Source: Polyodon spathula (Eukaryota; Chordata; Actinopteri; Acipenseriformes; Polyodontidae). Taken from it: a DNA stretch of 64,000 bases. The stretch lies in assembly GCF_017654505.1 (NCBI RefSeq), contig NC_054552.1, forward strand, positions 30,106,915 to 30,170,914, given 5' to 3'. The notes beneath the pieces were generated by a model. That model made no database searches. It saw nothing but the letters and a program-made list of their open reading frames with translations, and was not told the DNA's origin. Below, one piece after another: positions 39,801 through 53,000 of the stretch (its first letter is position 1; each line of letters opens with the position of its first letter). The translations under genes were made by a program, and so were the position numbers.

Positions 39801-42800
39801 CTGCATCAATTTCACATCTGATTTCTTTCTCTTCTGTCCTCTGCGAGATGATACTGCAAAAAAAAGTGCTAATCACTTTCAGATAAGGGGACTTAGACCT
39901 CTGCTTTTTAAAAGAAACTGCTTCATAGCATCTACAGCCCTGGCCAAAGGTTTTGCACCACCCTACAGAATGAACTAATTTGTCTTCATAAAGTCGAATG
40001 AAAGCTTATGAATAATGTTACGTTTAACATATTGAATTACATGCCTCTGTAGTTTTCTATACACTTAATGAAAAAACAGACAAATTGAAAAATGTGACAT
40101 TACGAAATCCAACAACATGTGCTACTATTATGGCCGAGATGTCATTGTAGTATCTTTCATTACACGATAAATAAAAAGATCAAAATAATGTTTATATATA
40201 TTTTTTTTTTTGTTTGTTTGTTTTTTATGTCTCAATCCTAAAATTCTAGGCGATGCTAAAATTTTGGCCATAGCAGGGATAATAGAAAAAAAATGACTTC
40301 GGAGAGAGAAATAAAATGAATGTTCCGAGTAGTTCAGCATACATTGTTACACAAGCTTCGCTCTGCACATCAGGCAAGCAATTATATATTTTTTTAAAAA
40401 GCAACATCAAGAACTGCACCTCAAGGACACTGCTAGAATTTTAGCACCAACTCGGACACCTTAAGGATATAAGAGACATATCTGGGCAGGTGGATGGAAG
40501 CTGCCTGTGTCTTGGTGTGCAGGTCACCCAGAAAACAATGGCTAGAGCTGGTGAATGGGGAGGTTGTTTCTAATTAATTGAAAGGGCTTAATATTATAAT
40601 CTTTTAAAAAAAAAAAGATATACAGTAATACAGTGCCATCTACAGCTCATCAGTGTACAGTGCAAGCAGTATCGGGAGCACCAATAGGTCTGATAACTGC
40701 ACATGCAAACCCTACATTGGTCGATAGAAATGCATGGGAGGCAAGATTCATGGAATTCTTTCAGTAGCTAAAACCTCTAACAGTATATTTCAACGTATCA
40801 TATCTGTGTGCAAGACTAAACTTTCTTGCTGGGTCTATCATTGAGCGTTTAAAGTTAGGTATGTGAACATTTGTATCTGAACATTCAAAACTGAACGCTT
40901 AAGTGACCACAGCAAACTAAGGATTCAAACATGCATATATTAGTTTAAGCACTTATTAGTGTTGCAAAAATAACTCCTGGTAGTAAGAAACAAAGATGCA
41001 CTAACTGCAACTACTGATTTTTCTACTTGGATTAAATGTGCAAAGTCAATTCCATTCAGTATTAGTGTTATGTAAGGAGGCAGTAATGCGTGTCAGTTGG
41101 AGTTTCGGAATGGACTCCCTGTGCCAAATCAATTCACTTCCTTGTAGCTTAGCCCCAGCTATAAATTACAAGCAGCGAGGCCCCATGGAAATCACATGCC
41201 TACAGCAGCTGTCCTGGTTGTAAAAAAAACAACGGAGAGCCAGGTAGCCCTTTTGACCTCTCTTTAATAACGGATCAAGGCAGCATCTTCTCAACCAGGT
41301 ATAGATAGGGTTTGCCTGTAAGTGTTTATCTTTTTCAACAGTCTGTACAGTTCAATCCCTCATCCCCTCTTTTTAGATTTTTGTGGTCATACCTGCTCAG
41401 TGGTGAAATACACAGTAAAGTGCACGGCAATATATCTAATTTTGAGGGTGTACTTTTTAAAATTAAAATGTGTAAAATGGTGCCACTGGATTTATTATCT
41501 CCACCAAGGGTTTGTTCATGGTGGGCCTGTTTAGAAGGTTTGGGCCACACTCTGTATGGTTCGGTATGCTTGGTGTGAAGTGTGAACAACAAAGTCCGCT
41601 TGGGAAATGAACCGTACCAATCCAACTGGTGATCTCGGTCCATTTGGCAAACGCACCGGGTCTGGTTCACTTGCTGAATCTCAATATGAACAGCTGGACT
41701 GTCCTTTTGCACAAAGAAAATGAACTATACAAGGTAACCCTAGTCTAGTATATTCTGAGGAAACAAGTAGAGCAAAAAAACATCTCAGGGAACTACACTA
41801 GGGTTCCCAGACATCCCGTGAAAACTGGAATTGTCAGCTTCAGCCCTAATGTGTTGTTTCTGTCAGAAACAGAAATTGTTAATCATCCCAGTTTTGCAAT
41901 TGTATTTTCTAAAAGAATGTATGAAGTACAAAACTGCATCAATGTGCTGCAAGTTAGCAGAGTAATTAGGTTGTGTTAGCGCCGTTCAAAAATAAAATAA
42001 TAATAATTATATGGATTACACTATGTAACACAATTTTTGTTCCTAGGTAGTAAGTGTTATTTCCTAATTGCTTATGCCTCAAAAGTATAGAAAATGGCTA
42101 TTATTCCCCACAAACTTTGCTTTTGTGACCAGGACAGTGATATTTCAAAATATCACTATTTCCAATGGGAAAACGGGCAAATGTGTGTCTTTTCGTTCAC
42201 ATAAAGTCAGAAAAAAACAACGTATGAATCCAAATTAACATGTATTTATACTAAAGTAATACAAAAATGAATGAAAATGAATGAAAAAAAACAAAAAAAA
42301 AAAACACAGGTTTTTCACTTTGGAAATCTGGAGAGTAGGAGAAACTGAAGCTCTGACAGAAATTTGGTCAGACACCAAAATCCAAGCCGAACTGGACAAA
42401 AAACGTACAAATAGTAAAACATATATCCAGTCTTTTCTTACATTACTACGACAGCAGGAGAACCGTGCAGAACTGCAGAAACTGCAACTGAACCTTAGTT
42501 CAACCCAAACAAACTCGGTCCCTTTGCTCACAGAGAAGTATTAACAGCAAGCACGTTGATACATTGTTTCAAACGAAGCAAGAAATTGCTTAAATTAATT
42601 AATGTTGCATTAACGCCTGCTACCTTTTAAATCCCAATTAAAAAGTTAATCTAATATGCTATTTTGTTTGTCCGAGAGGGACTGCCTGCAAAAGGTGGCA
42701 CACATTTCACTAAATAGCCCACTGCCAATAAATTGAAATTAGTTTTAAAACCGTTAACATCGTCTGAAATCCTTGCAGAAAGAAATGTACTGTTTAAAAG

Positions 42801-44425
42801 AAATTGCAATAATACGATATATAATCAAGGTATTAAGTATTTTGTCTCCTACAAAAGTTTTCATTTATGAATCTTCCTGGTGTCAGCTGGCTGGACCCAC
42901 CTGTATCCAAAGCCTCCTCTCTGTGGTCCTCCTCAGAGGGCTGGGGGATGTTCCAGGAGGTCAGGGGCAGGGAGTGGATCTCGCTGGCTGCAGTCAGCTT
43001 CACCATGTCCATGTGGCGGCTTTTATTCTGGTATTTGGGGATAAAACACACTTTGCCTTTCTGGAACATGTCCTCAATGATCGCCTCAGTCTGAACCTCA
43101 TCATGCATGCTTAAAAAGACAGCGATCCTTTGACAGCTCTGATACTTGGGGTGGTTGATTAACTGCAAAAAAGAATGGTCACAAGTAAAAAAAAAAAAAA
43201 AAAAAAAAAGAGGTATTTTATAGATAGATAGACAGGGTGATTAGAAAGTAAGTTTAGCCCATCAAATATATGGTGCGTTGATGTGACAAACTTACTTTCT
43301 AATCACCCTGTACGTCTAACGTATGCCTAGAATGCAAAAATATTACTTTTTTTTTCATTAAATGTTTGTTTCAGTTTAAATATTTTCCCAGAGCTGCTTT
43401 AAATATGTATCCTCTAGGCCAGTCACAATACAAGCCGACAGCTAAATTCTAACTCTAAATTAGAACTTTATTCGACTGACTTGTTACACAAAGGAGCATG
43501 CAGTTCCAGATTAGGGTTAAAAATTGTTCCTCACTAAAACACACACCTCAGCTTGTGTGCCTGTTGTGTATGAACTGGGAACACCACAAACATGCAATTT
43601 TCTCCATGCTAGACTTGCTCACCAGCTACAATAATTTGTCAAATTCTACTTTGTTCCCCAGTTTAGAGGAAAGAGACAGCTTTTGTTCTGATGCGATTGA
43701 GTATTAGTTGGTAAGCAGGATTGTTGCACTACCCAGCTAGCTGCAAGGTGGAGACGGGATAAGAGACAGCTTTGAAAACGATGCCAGGTAAGAAAATCGG
43801 CGTGTTTTCAAAAATATTTTACCAACAACCACCTTGGTAGTGCTAGCACAACAAATATAAATTATGATATAATACTGAAATGCTATTTTAATCTTGCAAA
43901 TACAATGTACAGCAGTTAAACCGCCTGGAACATAGATTCTTCAGTATTCTATGCTGTAATTTTAAAATGTATTGCCAGTTTGTTTTTTCTAAACACGCCT
44001 GCTGGAAGAACGATGGCATGCGCAGTTATCTACAGCTCAAAACGTACTGCATCGATTTGTAGTTCGAGGTATTATTTTTTTTTTTTGCTTGCTATATCCG
44101 GTCATATTTGCAAAGCAGTTGACCTGTTTGAGCAGACAATACGAGTCCGGTTTGTACATTTTTGCAAAAAAAAAAAAAAACATGTTTGTCTTGGTTATAT
44201 TATTGGCTTCTTGCCTCTGTAAATACAAGCACGTTATTTACACGCGTGTAAATGTTGGGCCTGTCGTTTTCCAACATTAAGTTTTCACTTAATTTGTGCG
44301 TTTTATATCTTTACCATCTGAGTAACGATATGAGACTGTCGGAGTTTCTCTTGGTCGCTCAACTGAGATATGCTCTTCTTTAAATCTATTTGCAGTGCTT
44401 GTTTTGCGGCTATGAGGGCTGCCAT
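36653..44425 (-). CDS. mthfs: 5,10-methenyltetrahydrofolate synthetase (5-formyl-THF cyclo-ligase), complete
   Basis: The cytosolic enzyme (EC 6.3.3.2) uses ATP to convert 5-formyltetrahydrofolate to 5,10-methenyltetrahydrofolate, returning stored folate to one-carbon metabolism. Three coding exons join in frame: 44425-44315, 43162-42901 and 36876-36653, with GT-AG introns of 1,152 and 6,024 bases. The product is 198 residues, against about 203 in human. Visible family marks are [11 protein letters not shown] (near residue 55), SWNIPQP (near 105), [14 protein letters not shown] (132-145) and the phosphate-binding GKGYYD (147-152), then ALAFKEQIC. The start gives MAALIAAKQ, matching the vertebrate N-terminus; the frame stays open upstream but has no better ATG. 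Divergent to ZFAND6, as in tetrapods. No damage seen. Confidence 0.96.
39935..40276. mobile_element. Short non-autonomous Tc1/mariner element (MITE)
   Basis: The left end is CAGCCCTGGCCAAAGG then TTTTGCACCACC, after a TA at 39933-39934. The right end is an imperfect inverted copy (GATGCTAAAATTTTGGCC then ATAGCAG). There is no coding sequence between the ends. The length and ends fit a deletion derivative of a Tc1-like transposon; the right TA is not preserved. Confidence 0.6.
42305..42543 (+). pseudogene. Myb/SANT-like DNA-binding domain relic
   Basis: The plus-strand frame from about 42305 reads [19 protein letters not shown], then [19 protein letters not shown]. This fits the start of the Myb/SANT-like (trihelix type) domain found in PIF/Harbinger accessory proteins and MSANTD genes: a Trp, an ET-ALxxIW helix, and an xIQxxLD...N...Y helix. 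Past the Tyr the expected third helix with a QCR motif is not in this frame; a CRT-like piece appears in a neighbouring frame, so a frameshift is likely. There is no start Met of its own, and it lies antisense inside MTHFS intron 2. Probably a decayed transposon gene fragment. Family assignment is from memory of the motif. Confidence 0.55.
42901..43162 (-). CDS. mthfs: MTHFS coding exon 2
   Basis: Begins TTA ATC AAC after TTTTTTGCAG and ends GAT ACA G before GTGGGT (phase 0 to phase 1). It encodes residues 38-124 and the first base of 125, the central folate-binding part ([31 protein letters not shown]). Confidence 0.95.
43187..43209. repeat. Poly-A run (poly-T on the MTHFS strand)
   Basis: 23 A on plus. 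On the MTHFS strand it is a T-run 25 bases upstream of the exon 2 acceptor, so it extends the polypyrimidine tract. Confidence 0.9.
43232..43311. mobile_element. 80-bp palindromic mariner-type MITE
   Basis: ACAGGGTGATTAGAAAG and seven more bases (43232-43255) recur as a perfect 24-base inverted copy at 43288-43311, separated by 32 bases. The right copy is flanked by TA after CACCCTG. Two ends and almost nothing between them is the structure of the smallest mariner-derived MITEs, such as the MADE1 class in human. It sits in MTHFS intron 1, 70 bases from exon 2. Confidence 0.75.
44315..44425 (-). CDS. mthfs: MTHFS coding exon 1
   Basis: ATG at 44425-44423 follows CAGCAGCAGC. Encodes 37 residues ([17 protein letters not shown], then [20 protein letters not shown]) and ends at ATG|GTAAAG, a good donor, phase 0. 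The alignment to human around the junction ([12 protein letters not shown] against LSQK|VIAHSEYQ) supports it. Confidence 0.93.
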
Positions 44426-47400
44426 GCTGCTGCTGCGCCCAGCCTTTCTGTCACAGCGCTCTTCTGCGAACAACCCGCTCAGACCGTCTGAACCCAGGGC
44501 TCAGTCTATGAGTTCCCATCGCTGCTGTGTGTACGTACAGGGCAGTCAAATCGAATCCACCTGAACAACTTCGACTTCTAATTACCAGCTAAAAAAAACC
44601 TCTTTCTACGGCTGAGCAGAACCGACCTCGCAATTGACAAAGTGAATAACGATTACGAAATTTTGAACATGTTGTTAATTATTAAAAATAAAAACACAGC
44701 AGGAGGACTAAATTCACTCTTAAACAATCCACGAGTATATCAGTAAATAGAATTAGAAAGCGTAAGCACATTAGTCGGTGAATTCAGTGAAGCATGGGGG
44801 GTGTCTATTCTAAGGTCCCTACATTAGGATTATGTTGGTTATATTAAAATAAACCTGTACAAACCAAATCAACCGTTCAAATCATGCACCAGTCAAAATC
44901 CCCAACAAACAAAAGAAACTGAGTTTTGGTATTTTACAAACTTACTCGGCCTATCTATGGTACATCCTTACCTCAGCCACAGGATTTCCTCTTAAGGTTG
45001 AACATTTCTGTTAGTATCTTTTAAAATATTATAATCTGTTTCTTCAATAAAACAGGCTTCATCATATCAGTTTTACTTTACCTTGTTTAAAAACTTAAGC
45101 AATCTCTCCCAGTGTCATTGTCAACAAGTTCTGCTTTTTCAGCAAAACCAAGCTAAACTGTGCATGGGATATACTATATAACCTAGTGAGGCTACTAATG
45201 GGGCCAGGAAACCCATTGTAAAACTTTTTTGGCAAGAGACACAATAAGATAAATAATTTGGTTGAAAAAGTCAAACATGCGTTTTGTATAAATCAAAATA
45301 CAATATTCTTTGTATAAATGAAATTGTCTACCTGACGACTTCTGATCATCGTGTTTAAGAAACTTTCACTTTTTGCATAAATGTAATCCAAAGGCACAGG
45401 TGATCAGCAATGTTAGAGTCTTTCACAGTTACACGTTACTTAAACAAAATTGGAACTGGTTACAGTACAAGTAATTACTTTGCAGACACAGTTACCATTT
45501 TACAGATCCATCTCTTGTTTTCTTTAAAGATCCAGCTACTGAACCCACTTGTTCTCCTCTGATGATTTATAAAGCAGGTTCACGTGATGTGAGGTTTGAC
45601 TTGCACTGTTGACAGATTTGCCGATTTCTATCTTATGCATTAGCTATAGTCCTTTTTTTAATTATTTTTCACATAAACATAATGCAATATCATATTTGGT
45701 TACCTGTCTGGAAAAAAAAAAAGAACTATTACAGTTACAAGATTACTGAAGAATATAATCAGATTAAACATGTTACATACAATGCATTACTTTTTTGGAT
45801 TAAGTGTATGCATATGATTTGTAACTGTAGTTCCATTGAAGGCTGAATAACTATCTGGTGCTTACAGTTATTGTAGTTTTTTTCAGGAAGAGTACTAAAC
45901 AAAAAATTCCAGTGACAGCAAACATGGCCTTCGCGCCAAGTGATATGCCCAGAGTAGGAACATGGTGAAATCCTTGTGCCTTAAAAAAAAAAAAACATGC
46001 CTAATGAGATTAGTACAGGATAGGATGTATCAGCAAACTCATTTTTTTATATGTCTGTATGTGCTTCTTTTTTATTTACACCAAGGGGCATATTTTATAT
46101 CATTTACAATCATTTTTTAAAAATATAACTTCTATTTTATTTTTTTAAGGAGAAAATTCCATGTTAATGTTACAAAAATGACAATGAAACCTCTTCAGTG
46201 TTCGTAAGAGACCTTGAATTACAGTGATTCATTGTTTGGTTGCAAGAAAGCATATCATTCTCTTTCTGGTATATTTAAATCAAAGAAAGTCAAACTTTCC
46301 CATCCACCATTGTTGTCGATCCAGTTTGCACTGTTCGTATGCAGGTAATCTGCAGTACATTCTGAAATTGTCTGTGCCCCTTGCACAGTTACGAATCCTT
46401 TTTCAGAGAGTATTCTAGCCAGGATACCTCCACACCCAAAACCATAATAACCCTTCCCCAGTTCAGCCTGTTAAGAAGCCCTTCCATTAAACTCTGAAGT
46501 ATACAAAGGGCATTTGGAACAGTGGAAAGATGAAGATGAGCTAAGTGCATTCTGATGTGAGCCTCATAGCATCTGTTGGTAATGTAAACTAGTAACTCAA
46601 AGTCTCTCTGCTACGTGATCTGGAGCTGGCTGTGCTGATAACACCTGCAGCTCGTACCTCAGATAATCCTGAGGTTAAATGAAAAATATATCTGTAGCTA
46701 TTCATTCTGAGTGACCCCCCCCCAGCAATGGCAACAACCCCAAGTTGAAACTTGATACCTCTTGCTATATGAATTTCATATAATTTTCCCAGATTCCTCT
46801 GACGTTTGCCAGCATGTAACCCGAAACAATTGGGCTGTAATTACAAGGGAATTCCTTAGTTCCTTTTAGCTGTTTGCAGTATTCAATTATAAATCTGCAG
46901 TGCTAACGTCTGTGCTGTAAGTTTGGAGTTGTAATTGAAAGTACTTGACAATTCCTAGCCCCCCCACTCACCCCCGGACAAGCTTGTTAAAGAGAGACTA
47001 AATGTAAATAATACTGTGCTTTTATAAAGAAAAATGTGTGTTGTGGATGTTTTTGGTGCGAGAGAGTGATGGACAATTCAACAGATCCATGGCTGGACTA
47101 CCTGCCTGAAGATGACTTTTATAGCCTGTGACATACATAGTAAACCTTGCATCCAGGCAGCACCTAACAAGGTGATCGTGGATGGGTTGCATCATGTCAT
47201 TCCAATGCCACCACCAAGTACAATCAAGTTGATATTCTGTATAGATTCTAGCACAGGTGCTGCTGCTGGGATAGGATAGCACTGTAACTGGAAATGTGTT
47301 GTGATCTGTTATCTTGCTATTGCTTTTCACAACAACTTTGAGGCCTTGACTCTATGTTGATTCATACAAGATCATGGACTTCATTGAAAGTATGCAGTGC

Positions 47401-48459
47401 ACACAAATGCAAGCAGCTTTGAAGCCTGGGAGCAGACCTTCGGCTGCAATTTATAGAGGTAATAGATGGGATACTAGTACAATCAGCAGGAAACCTACAA
47501 GGATATAAACCTAAAATTATAATTACCGGTAAATCTTCGTTCAATAAAAGCACAGCAAAAACACAATACAGTCAGAAGTAAAGTTTAGTTGAATAATAGT
47601 TCTGACTATATTGCGTGCTTGTTAGCGTTTTATCAGATGATGGTTGTGTTTTGTCTTTCACTTTAGAAGTAGTTTAGTTGAATTAATTAGGTAATTTAGG
47701 ACCTATATCAGTTGAATCTATCAACTGGAATAGTTTTGAGAAAAGCAGATTTGACACTGCTGATGTTAAGTAATGTGAGGCTTTGTAGTTAGTTTAAAGG
47801 CGCCACCTTGTGGAATAGTTCAAAAAGGTCTTCATTATGTTTAAATTGGAAATATTTAACTCTTTATTCAAAGTAAAACAACAAAAAAAGTGATTTTGGA
47901 TAAATGTCAATTATTACAGGAGCTATATATAAAGGACCACAGTACAGTATATGACCATCTATATGAATAAATCATCCCTATTGATTTGGGTTTGGTGTTA
48001 CTATTAAACATTTAGTCACGTTTTTAACAAATGTCTGAAGATTTCGTTTTTTACGACGTGTTCTCTGGACCAGTGTAAAACTGCCACATACTGTAATTCA
48101 GTAGATACCAGTTGTATTTGATGGCCAAATAACTTTCTTAACTTTGTGTTATACTATACACACGAGACGTGCTTTTCTGAGACAGAAACCATTCACAATG
48201 TGCATGATAAAGAACAGGCTATTGTTTTCGAAAGTGCTTATAGCTACAGCTAAAGTGTTTACCCCTATTCTTTAAAATACTGAACGCAGTTTTGTAACAG
48301 GAATTTAGATCTTGATGGTGGTTGTGACACGAACTTGCTAAAGGGTTCCGCTATTTTCTGAATGTTTTTCTTGCCACTCAAAGTGCTATGAGTGTTACAC
48401 TGTGTGTAATGTCACAATCAATCATGCAGGCATTTGCTAGTATACTTGTAAATGGAACG
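44426..48459. other. Spacer between MTHFS and ZFAND6
   Basis: The MTHFS promoter should lie at 44426-44700 on the minus side; no TATA or CCAAT box is clear there. The rest is A/T-rich with no recognisable gene. In tetrapods BCL2A1 lies in this interval; no frame here resembles a BCL2-family protein. Confidence 0.6.
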
Positions 48460-48645
48460 TCGGTTCTAGCCAATCAGCTTTCTTCTCTCCTTGTTGATGA
48501 CGTCGCCGACAAGGTTAACAGGGGGAGGGGGAGTACCAGACAGATCAGGGTGGGTGTCATGAGAGAGAAAGTCTGTTTAGTAAATTTTTTAGTTTGTGGT
48601 TTAATAAGCTAAGGTCGTCCGTGTTCGTTACTTTTCACATAGAAG
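48460..48645 (+). promoter_or_regulatory. zfand6: Probable ZFAND6 promoter and first (untranslated) exon
   Basis: A CCAAT box (48470-48474), a CRE/ATF site TGACGTCG (48498-48505) and a GC-box GGGGGAGGGGG (48521-48531) lie in a row without a TATA box, as in housekeeping promoters. Downstream, AGAAG|GTAGGT at 48645/48646 is a fair splice donor for an untranslated first exon that would join the acceptor at 56326. Inferred from motifs and from the need for an upstream exon; another promoter elsewhere in 44.5-56 kb is possible. Confidence 0.45.
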
Positions 48646-50037
48646 GTAGGTAGAGTGTTTAATTGCTTTTGAACTAATTCAGCTGATCGTTTGGAACTTT
48701 GCAAAAATGTGTCACAAAAATGGGTTTTTATAGTTTTTTGCAAAAGTATTTAATATGTGTTGGCGTTCGTTTCAGTCGTAGTTTTTGTTTCTGGTACACC
48801 ACGGTTAGTGTAATGTTTGCTTAGTTAATTTCACACAGTGATGTCTGCATTCTTTCACCGTAGTTTTTGCGCAAAATGAAACTCGTGTGTGTCTTGTTTT
48901 TAAACATTGTGGATTTTATCAGAATTACATTCTATTGCTTTTTTTTTTTTTTTTTTTTTAAGTAATTTTAGTCAACACAGACACTGCCCTAGTATGTTTT
49001 TCATTTCAAAGTAGGACCCTGCCTCGTTATCTGTTTGGTTTGCCATCTCATGTAAGTCCCCGGAATTGCCTTAGAAGGTGCTGCATGATAACTCTGCCAT
49101 CAGTACACGGGGGAGAACATCTTGCAGTGTTGTGTTGCGCCAGTTGGACAGGCTTGTGTAAAACAGCTTTACATGCTGCCTCGAACAAGTGATAATACTA
49201 GCATATAGTCATCTTGCTGCATTCATGATCAATTGAATATATTCGTTATTCACTGTTAGCCAATATTCATTATTGCACCAGTTATTGGGTAGAATATTCT
49301 TATAAATGAACCTTTCATTCAATACTGTATCTTGTTTACACAAAAGCTGATTCCCTGAAATACGTTAGACACAATTTAAGTCTCGAAAGTTACTGTGTTG
49401 TTAAATATTCTCCTTGACTCCCAATCCACAGTGTGAGGTGAACATACATGTTTAGCCGGGCAGCTAAACGTACATTTGTTTTAGAAAGGTTAGTTGTAAT
49501 ATCGATGGGAAGCAAAGCAACAGGTTTCAGCCTCTGTGCATCCTCTTGTTACCTAAAAGCCTCTGTTTAGCATTTACATCAAAGGTCTCTTTTTTTTTTT
49601 TTAAACAAAATATGCAGCGAAATGTATGTCCCAAATTTACTGCTGCTGGTACTATTTTAGATGCAACTTAACAATGTAAAATTGCATACAGGTATTGTAA
49701 AGAGAATGTATACTGTTATCATAATGGTTAGATGAATGTTTCGTTAAAAAGCCATAAGTAAACGATAGACCCCAAACTTGTTGCCAGTCTTTGTGAGAGG
49801 AAGTTTCCCTTTAATACATCTGTACTAATAATAAACCAAAACATTTCCCAAGCATAACCCCCATAACAAAGATAGCTTTGCTATGATCTGTTCCTCTGAA
49901 TTGCCACTTTAACATTTCTAATGGAGTTAAAGGTAGCTGGAAAATAACCAGTAAAGTGTTTTTGCTGTTAAAGCAGGCTTTGTGTAAAACTGGCATCAAA
50001 TAACATACTGTAACTTTAAATGTTGCAAATCTAAGTC

Positions 50038-50074
<37 letters not shown>

Positions 50075-53000
50075 CCTCAACCTAACCTGATAGATGACTA
50101 GTTAATAACAATGATTGACGTGTGTGTTCGTCAACCACACCAGACATGGGCGGATTTTTCAGCAACGTTGGCAAACCACAGACGTGGAGGCGTATTTCTT
50201 TTTAATTGTAAAGTTAGATTGAAGGGTTTTTGGCTTGTAGGCGAGTTGAATTTGGTAGAGAATCAAAGAGGAGTAGAAGGGGAAATTTGGGTAAGAATTT
50301 GTAGGTAGGTTTGATATTTAATTACGAATTTAGTGGTATGGTCGTGGGAACATGCCAGTACAACGCAGAGGCCTTTTTTAAATAAGTAATGTCTTTGTTT
50401 CCAAGGGGTTGGCAGAATGTTACACGATCCAGTGAGTTGGAACAAAAGGACCCTGTTTTTAGACAGGAAATAAAATGATGTTTAGGGATTTAGGTTTGTC
50501 TCGGGTCTGGCTTTATATTTTTACGTTTTAATCGCCTAGAATTAATGTAGAGGAGTCGGGTAAGTAACTAACTGCTGCCATTTCAAACAGTTATGAGTTC
50601 GTTTGGTTGAGTACAACACAGCTGCTGTACTGCTTGGGTGATTGATAATCAGTATGATCTAGATAGATTTAATTTTATTTCGGTCCTTCGTAATGAGATG
50701 TACATTAGTTTGCTTTTGGGTGTATCTTCTCTGTGGGATCAAATATGGAAAATCGTCTATCTTATAAATGGGTAAGTCTAAATAAGCCCTTTCATTTTAA
50801 ACTAAAACTGTAGTATCACTGTTACTAGATACAGCTTCTGATCTGTGGGTACTGTAATTAAATTAAACGAATGAAAAACATTCCTGCAAAGAGGAAGTCT
50901 GTTTTATGTAGTCGTTTACAGTAGTTACAATTTATAATTTTAAACTGGTTTGTATAGGAGTTGTGTTTGGGATTCTTTCTGATAAAACATTTAGTTTGCA
51001 GTCTGTGGGGATTTGTATTCAAATCGCTGACATCAGAAATGTTACACGAGCACGGCAGCTGTATCTGTTATAACTTTTGTGCAGTATATGGGCCATTCAT
51101 TCATACATACAGCCACAGAACTTGTGCATTTCTGAATTCTGAGCTCTTCTGCAAACATTACAATACTAATGGACTGCTTCGTTCTACCTACGTCCACCCA
51201 CCACCCTGCACCCTACTGTCACATAATTATAGTATTGCATACCCAGCACTGTACCGCAAGATTAGAAACCCAATCCTGGGTTTCAGAACTATCCTTGGTT
51301 AATAATATTGTTTAATCGGGAGACAGGAGTTTGAGCAATCTCATCTCTTAACAACCCGACCAGCTAAACCGCTTTAGCAGCGTGGTCAACTCAATAGTAA
51401 ACACAAAGACTGGAGAATGCTCTTGTTGAGCAATATTAGGACGCTGCAGGAATGAGCAGTGCCAGTTCCTTACCACCCTGCAGAGTGTACAGGGTGGCAG
51501 AGAGTAAGTGTTTTGCATAAACTGGGCTGTAAAAAGCCAGCTGGGACAACATTTTTATTGTTGATCAAGATATGTGGTTTACAGTGTGTGTGGACATCTA
51601 AAGTCTTTGCTTAGTAAACTGAAACCATAACCCACCAGCTTTGGATAATAGTTATGTGTAGAATGTAATTGTCAGACTTTAATAGCAAGTTACATAATGC
51701 TATTTTCATTGTAATACCAATTGCTGAATAAAGTTGCATTTTCGGATTGTTTTTGTTATCCAGTACAGTATGTATGATTGTGTATTATGGTGGCAAAAAC
51801 GAGATTGACTCATTATAAATGTGCAGACTGCAGGAACTTGGCGATTTGTTGCTCAATAAAAATGTTTTGGAAGCTAGTTTGTGAAACAAAACAATGTGTC
51901 TCCTTTTAAATGTGTTGCCATGGTAAATTCAATAGTGGTGGATGTTTCCTCATTTTAAAAATTTCTATTAAATCTCATAGCTAAATAAATACTGTATGTA
52001 TCTGTCTGCACTTGTTTTCACGGATGGAGAATATTAATGTGCTGTAAACCATTAACCTTTGCAGGGTTAGCTGTGGACAATTTAAGTAGGTTGTACAGTA
52101 GATAGCTGACTCCCTTAAGTGAACACGATCCCTAGGGTGGTGGTACTGTAGCTTTGACTTGATTGGAAAGAGTAACAAAGGCATATGTATATTCTGTAAC
52201 CTAGATACTTCGGTTCCTTTTTTAGCAGCAGGTACCGTATTATGTAGGTGGCTGTCAAGAAAACCACAGGCAAAAAAGAATACAAACTAATAGGTCAATT
52301 CCAATCTGTTTTGATGTATTCTGCAACAATAGGCAACAGTGCCATCTATATTTATCCTACTACTCAGTAACTGTGTTTAGTTATTCAGTAGCAAGGAAAG
52401 CTACTGCTGGAAACATTGGCTGTACTGACTATTGTAGGTGAATTTTAACGTAAAATCTAATCACTGAATTTAAGTTTTATTGTAATATTTCAAATGTTCT
52501 GACTGTTGTATAATAAACTCCTTTTGGTAATTTTTCCGTATTTGTTTTTTCTAAATACTTGTACGTCAGATCAAAGGTCAGACAGCTTGACGTTTTGTCC
52601 GCAGTTTGTTCTAGTGAGCACGTTTCCCAGTGAAATGAATTAAAATGGGTGCAATGGGGAGGCAGTCTGAGCAGTTTTGAGACACAAAGCTGGAAAGCCT
52701 GTTCCTTGACTGTTAATACATTAATAACCTTGATCTGACATCTCGTCTCACTGTGGACCTGGAAATTTAAAATTAGCCGTTTTTAAAGGCGTAATCTTTC
52801 CTTTTTTAGAAGCGCTACACACGTTACAGCTGTTCTGAGATTGGAAGGGTGGATAATATATCTCCTTGTGCTGTTCTTGCTATATTTGACAAACCTGGAC
52901 AGAATGTAATGTTAGTCTGTTTTCTTAAATCGATACACAGTTTACACTATTTTAATTGTGTGCCTACAAGAAGAGAAAAAAAAAAAAAAAACATTTTGCT

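Larger units (their letters stand above)
36877..42900 (-). other. mthfs: MTHFS intron 2
   Basis: The 6.0-kb intron has donor GTGGGT and acceptor CACAG. It contains a 342-base Tc1-type MITE (39.9 kb), an antisense Myb/SANT-like relic (42.3 kb) and a 22-base perfect inverted repeat around AGTGATATT/AATATCACT at 42136-42157. Around 41530-41715 is a possible unidentified repeat with several GAACC/GGTTC motifs. No other coding sequence recognised. Confidence 0.85.

Noticed and set aside
39494..39886. 130-residue open frame in MTHFS intron 2
   Set aside because: Residue composition and lack of family motifs look random; it overlaps another open frame on the other strand and has no splice or promoter context.
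41335..41712. 125-residue minus-strand frame
   Set aside because: It overlaps a probable unidentified repeat (GAACC/GGTTC-rich, 41530-41715); no recognisable protein domain.
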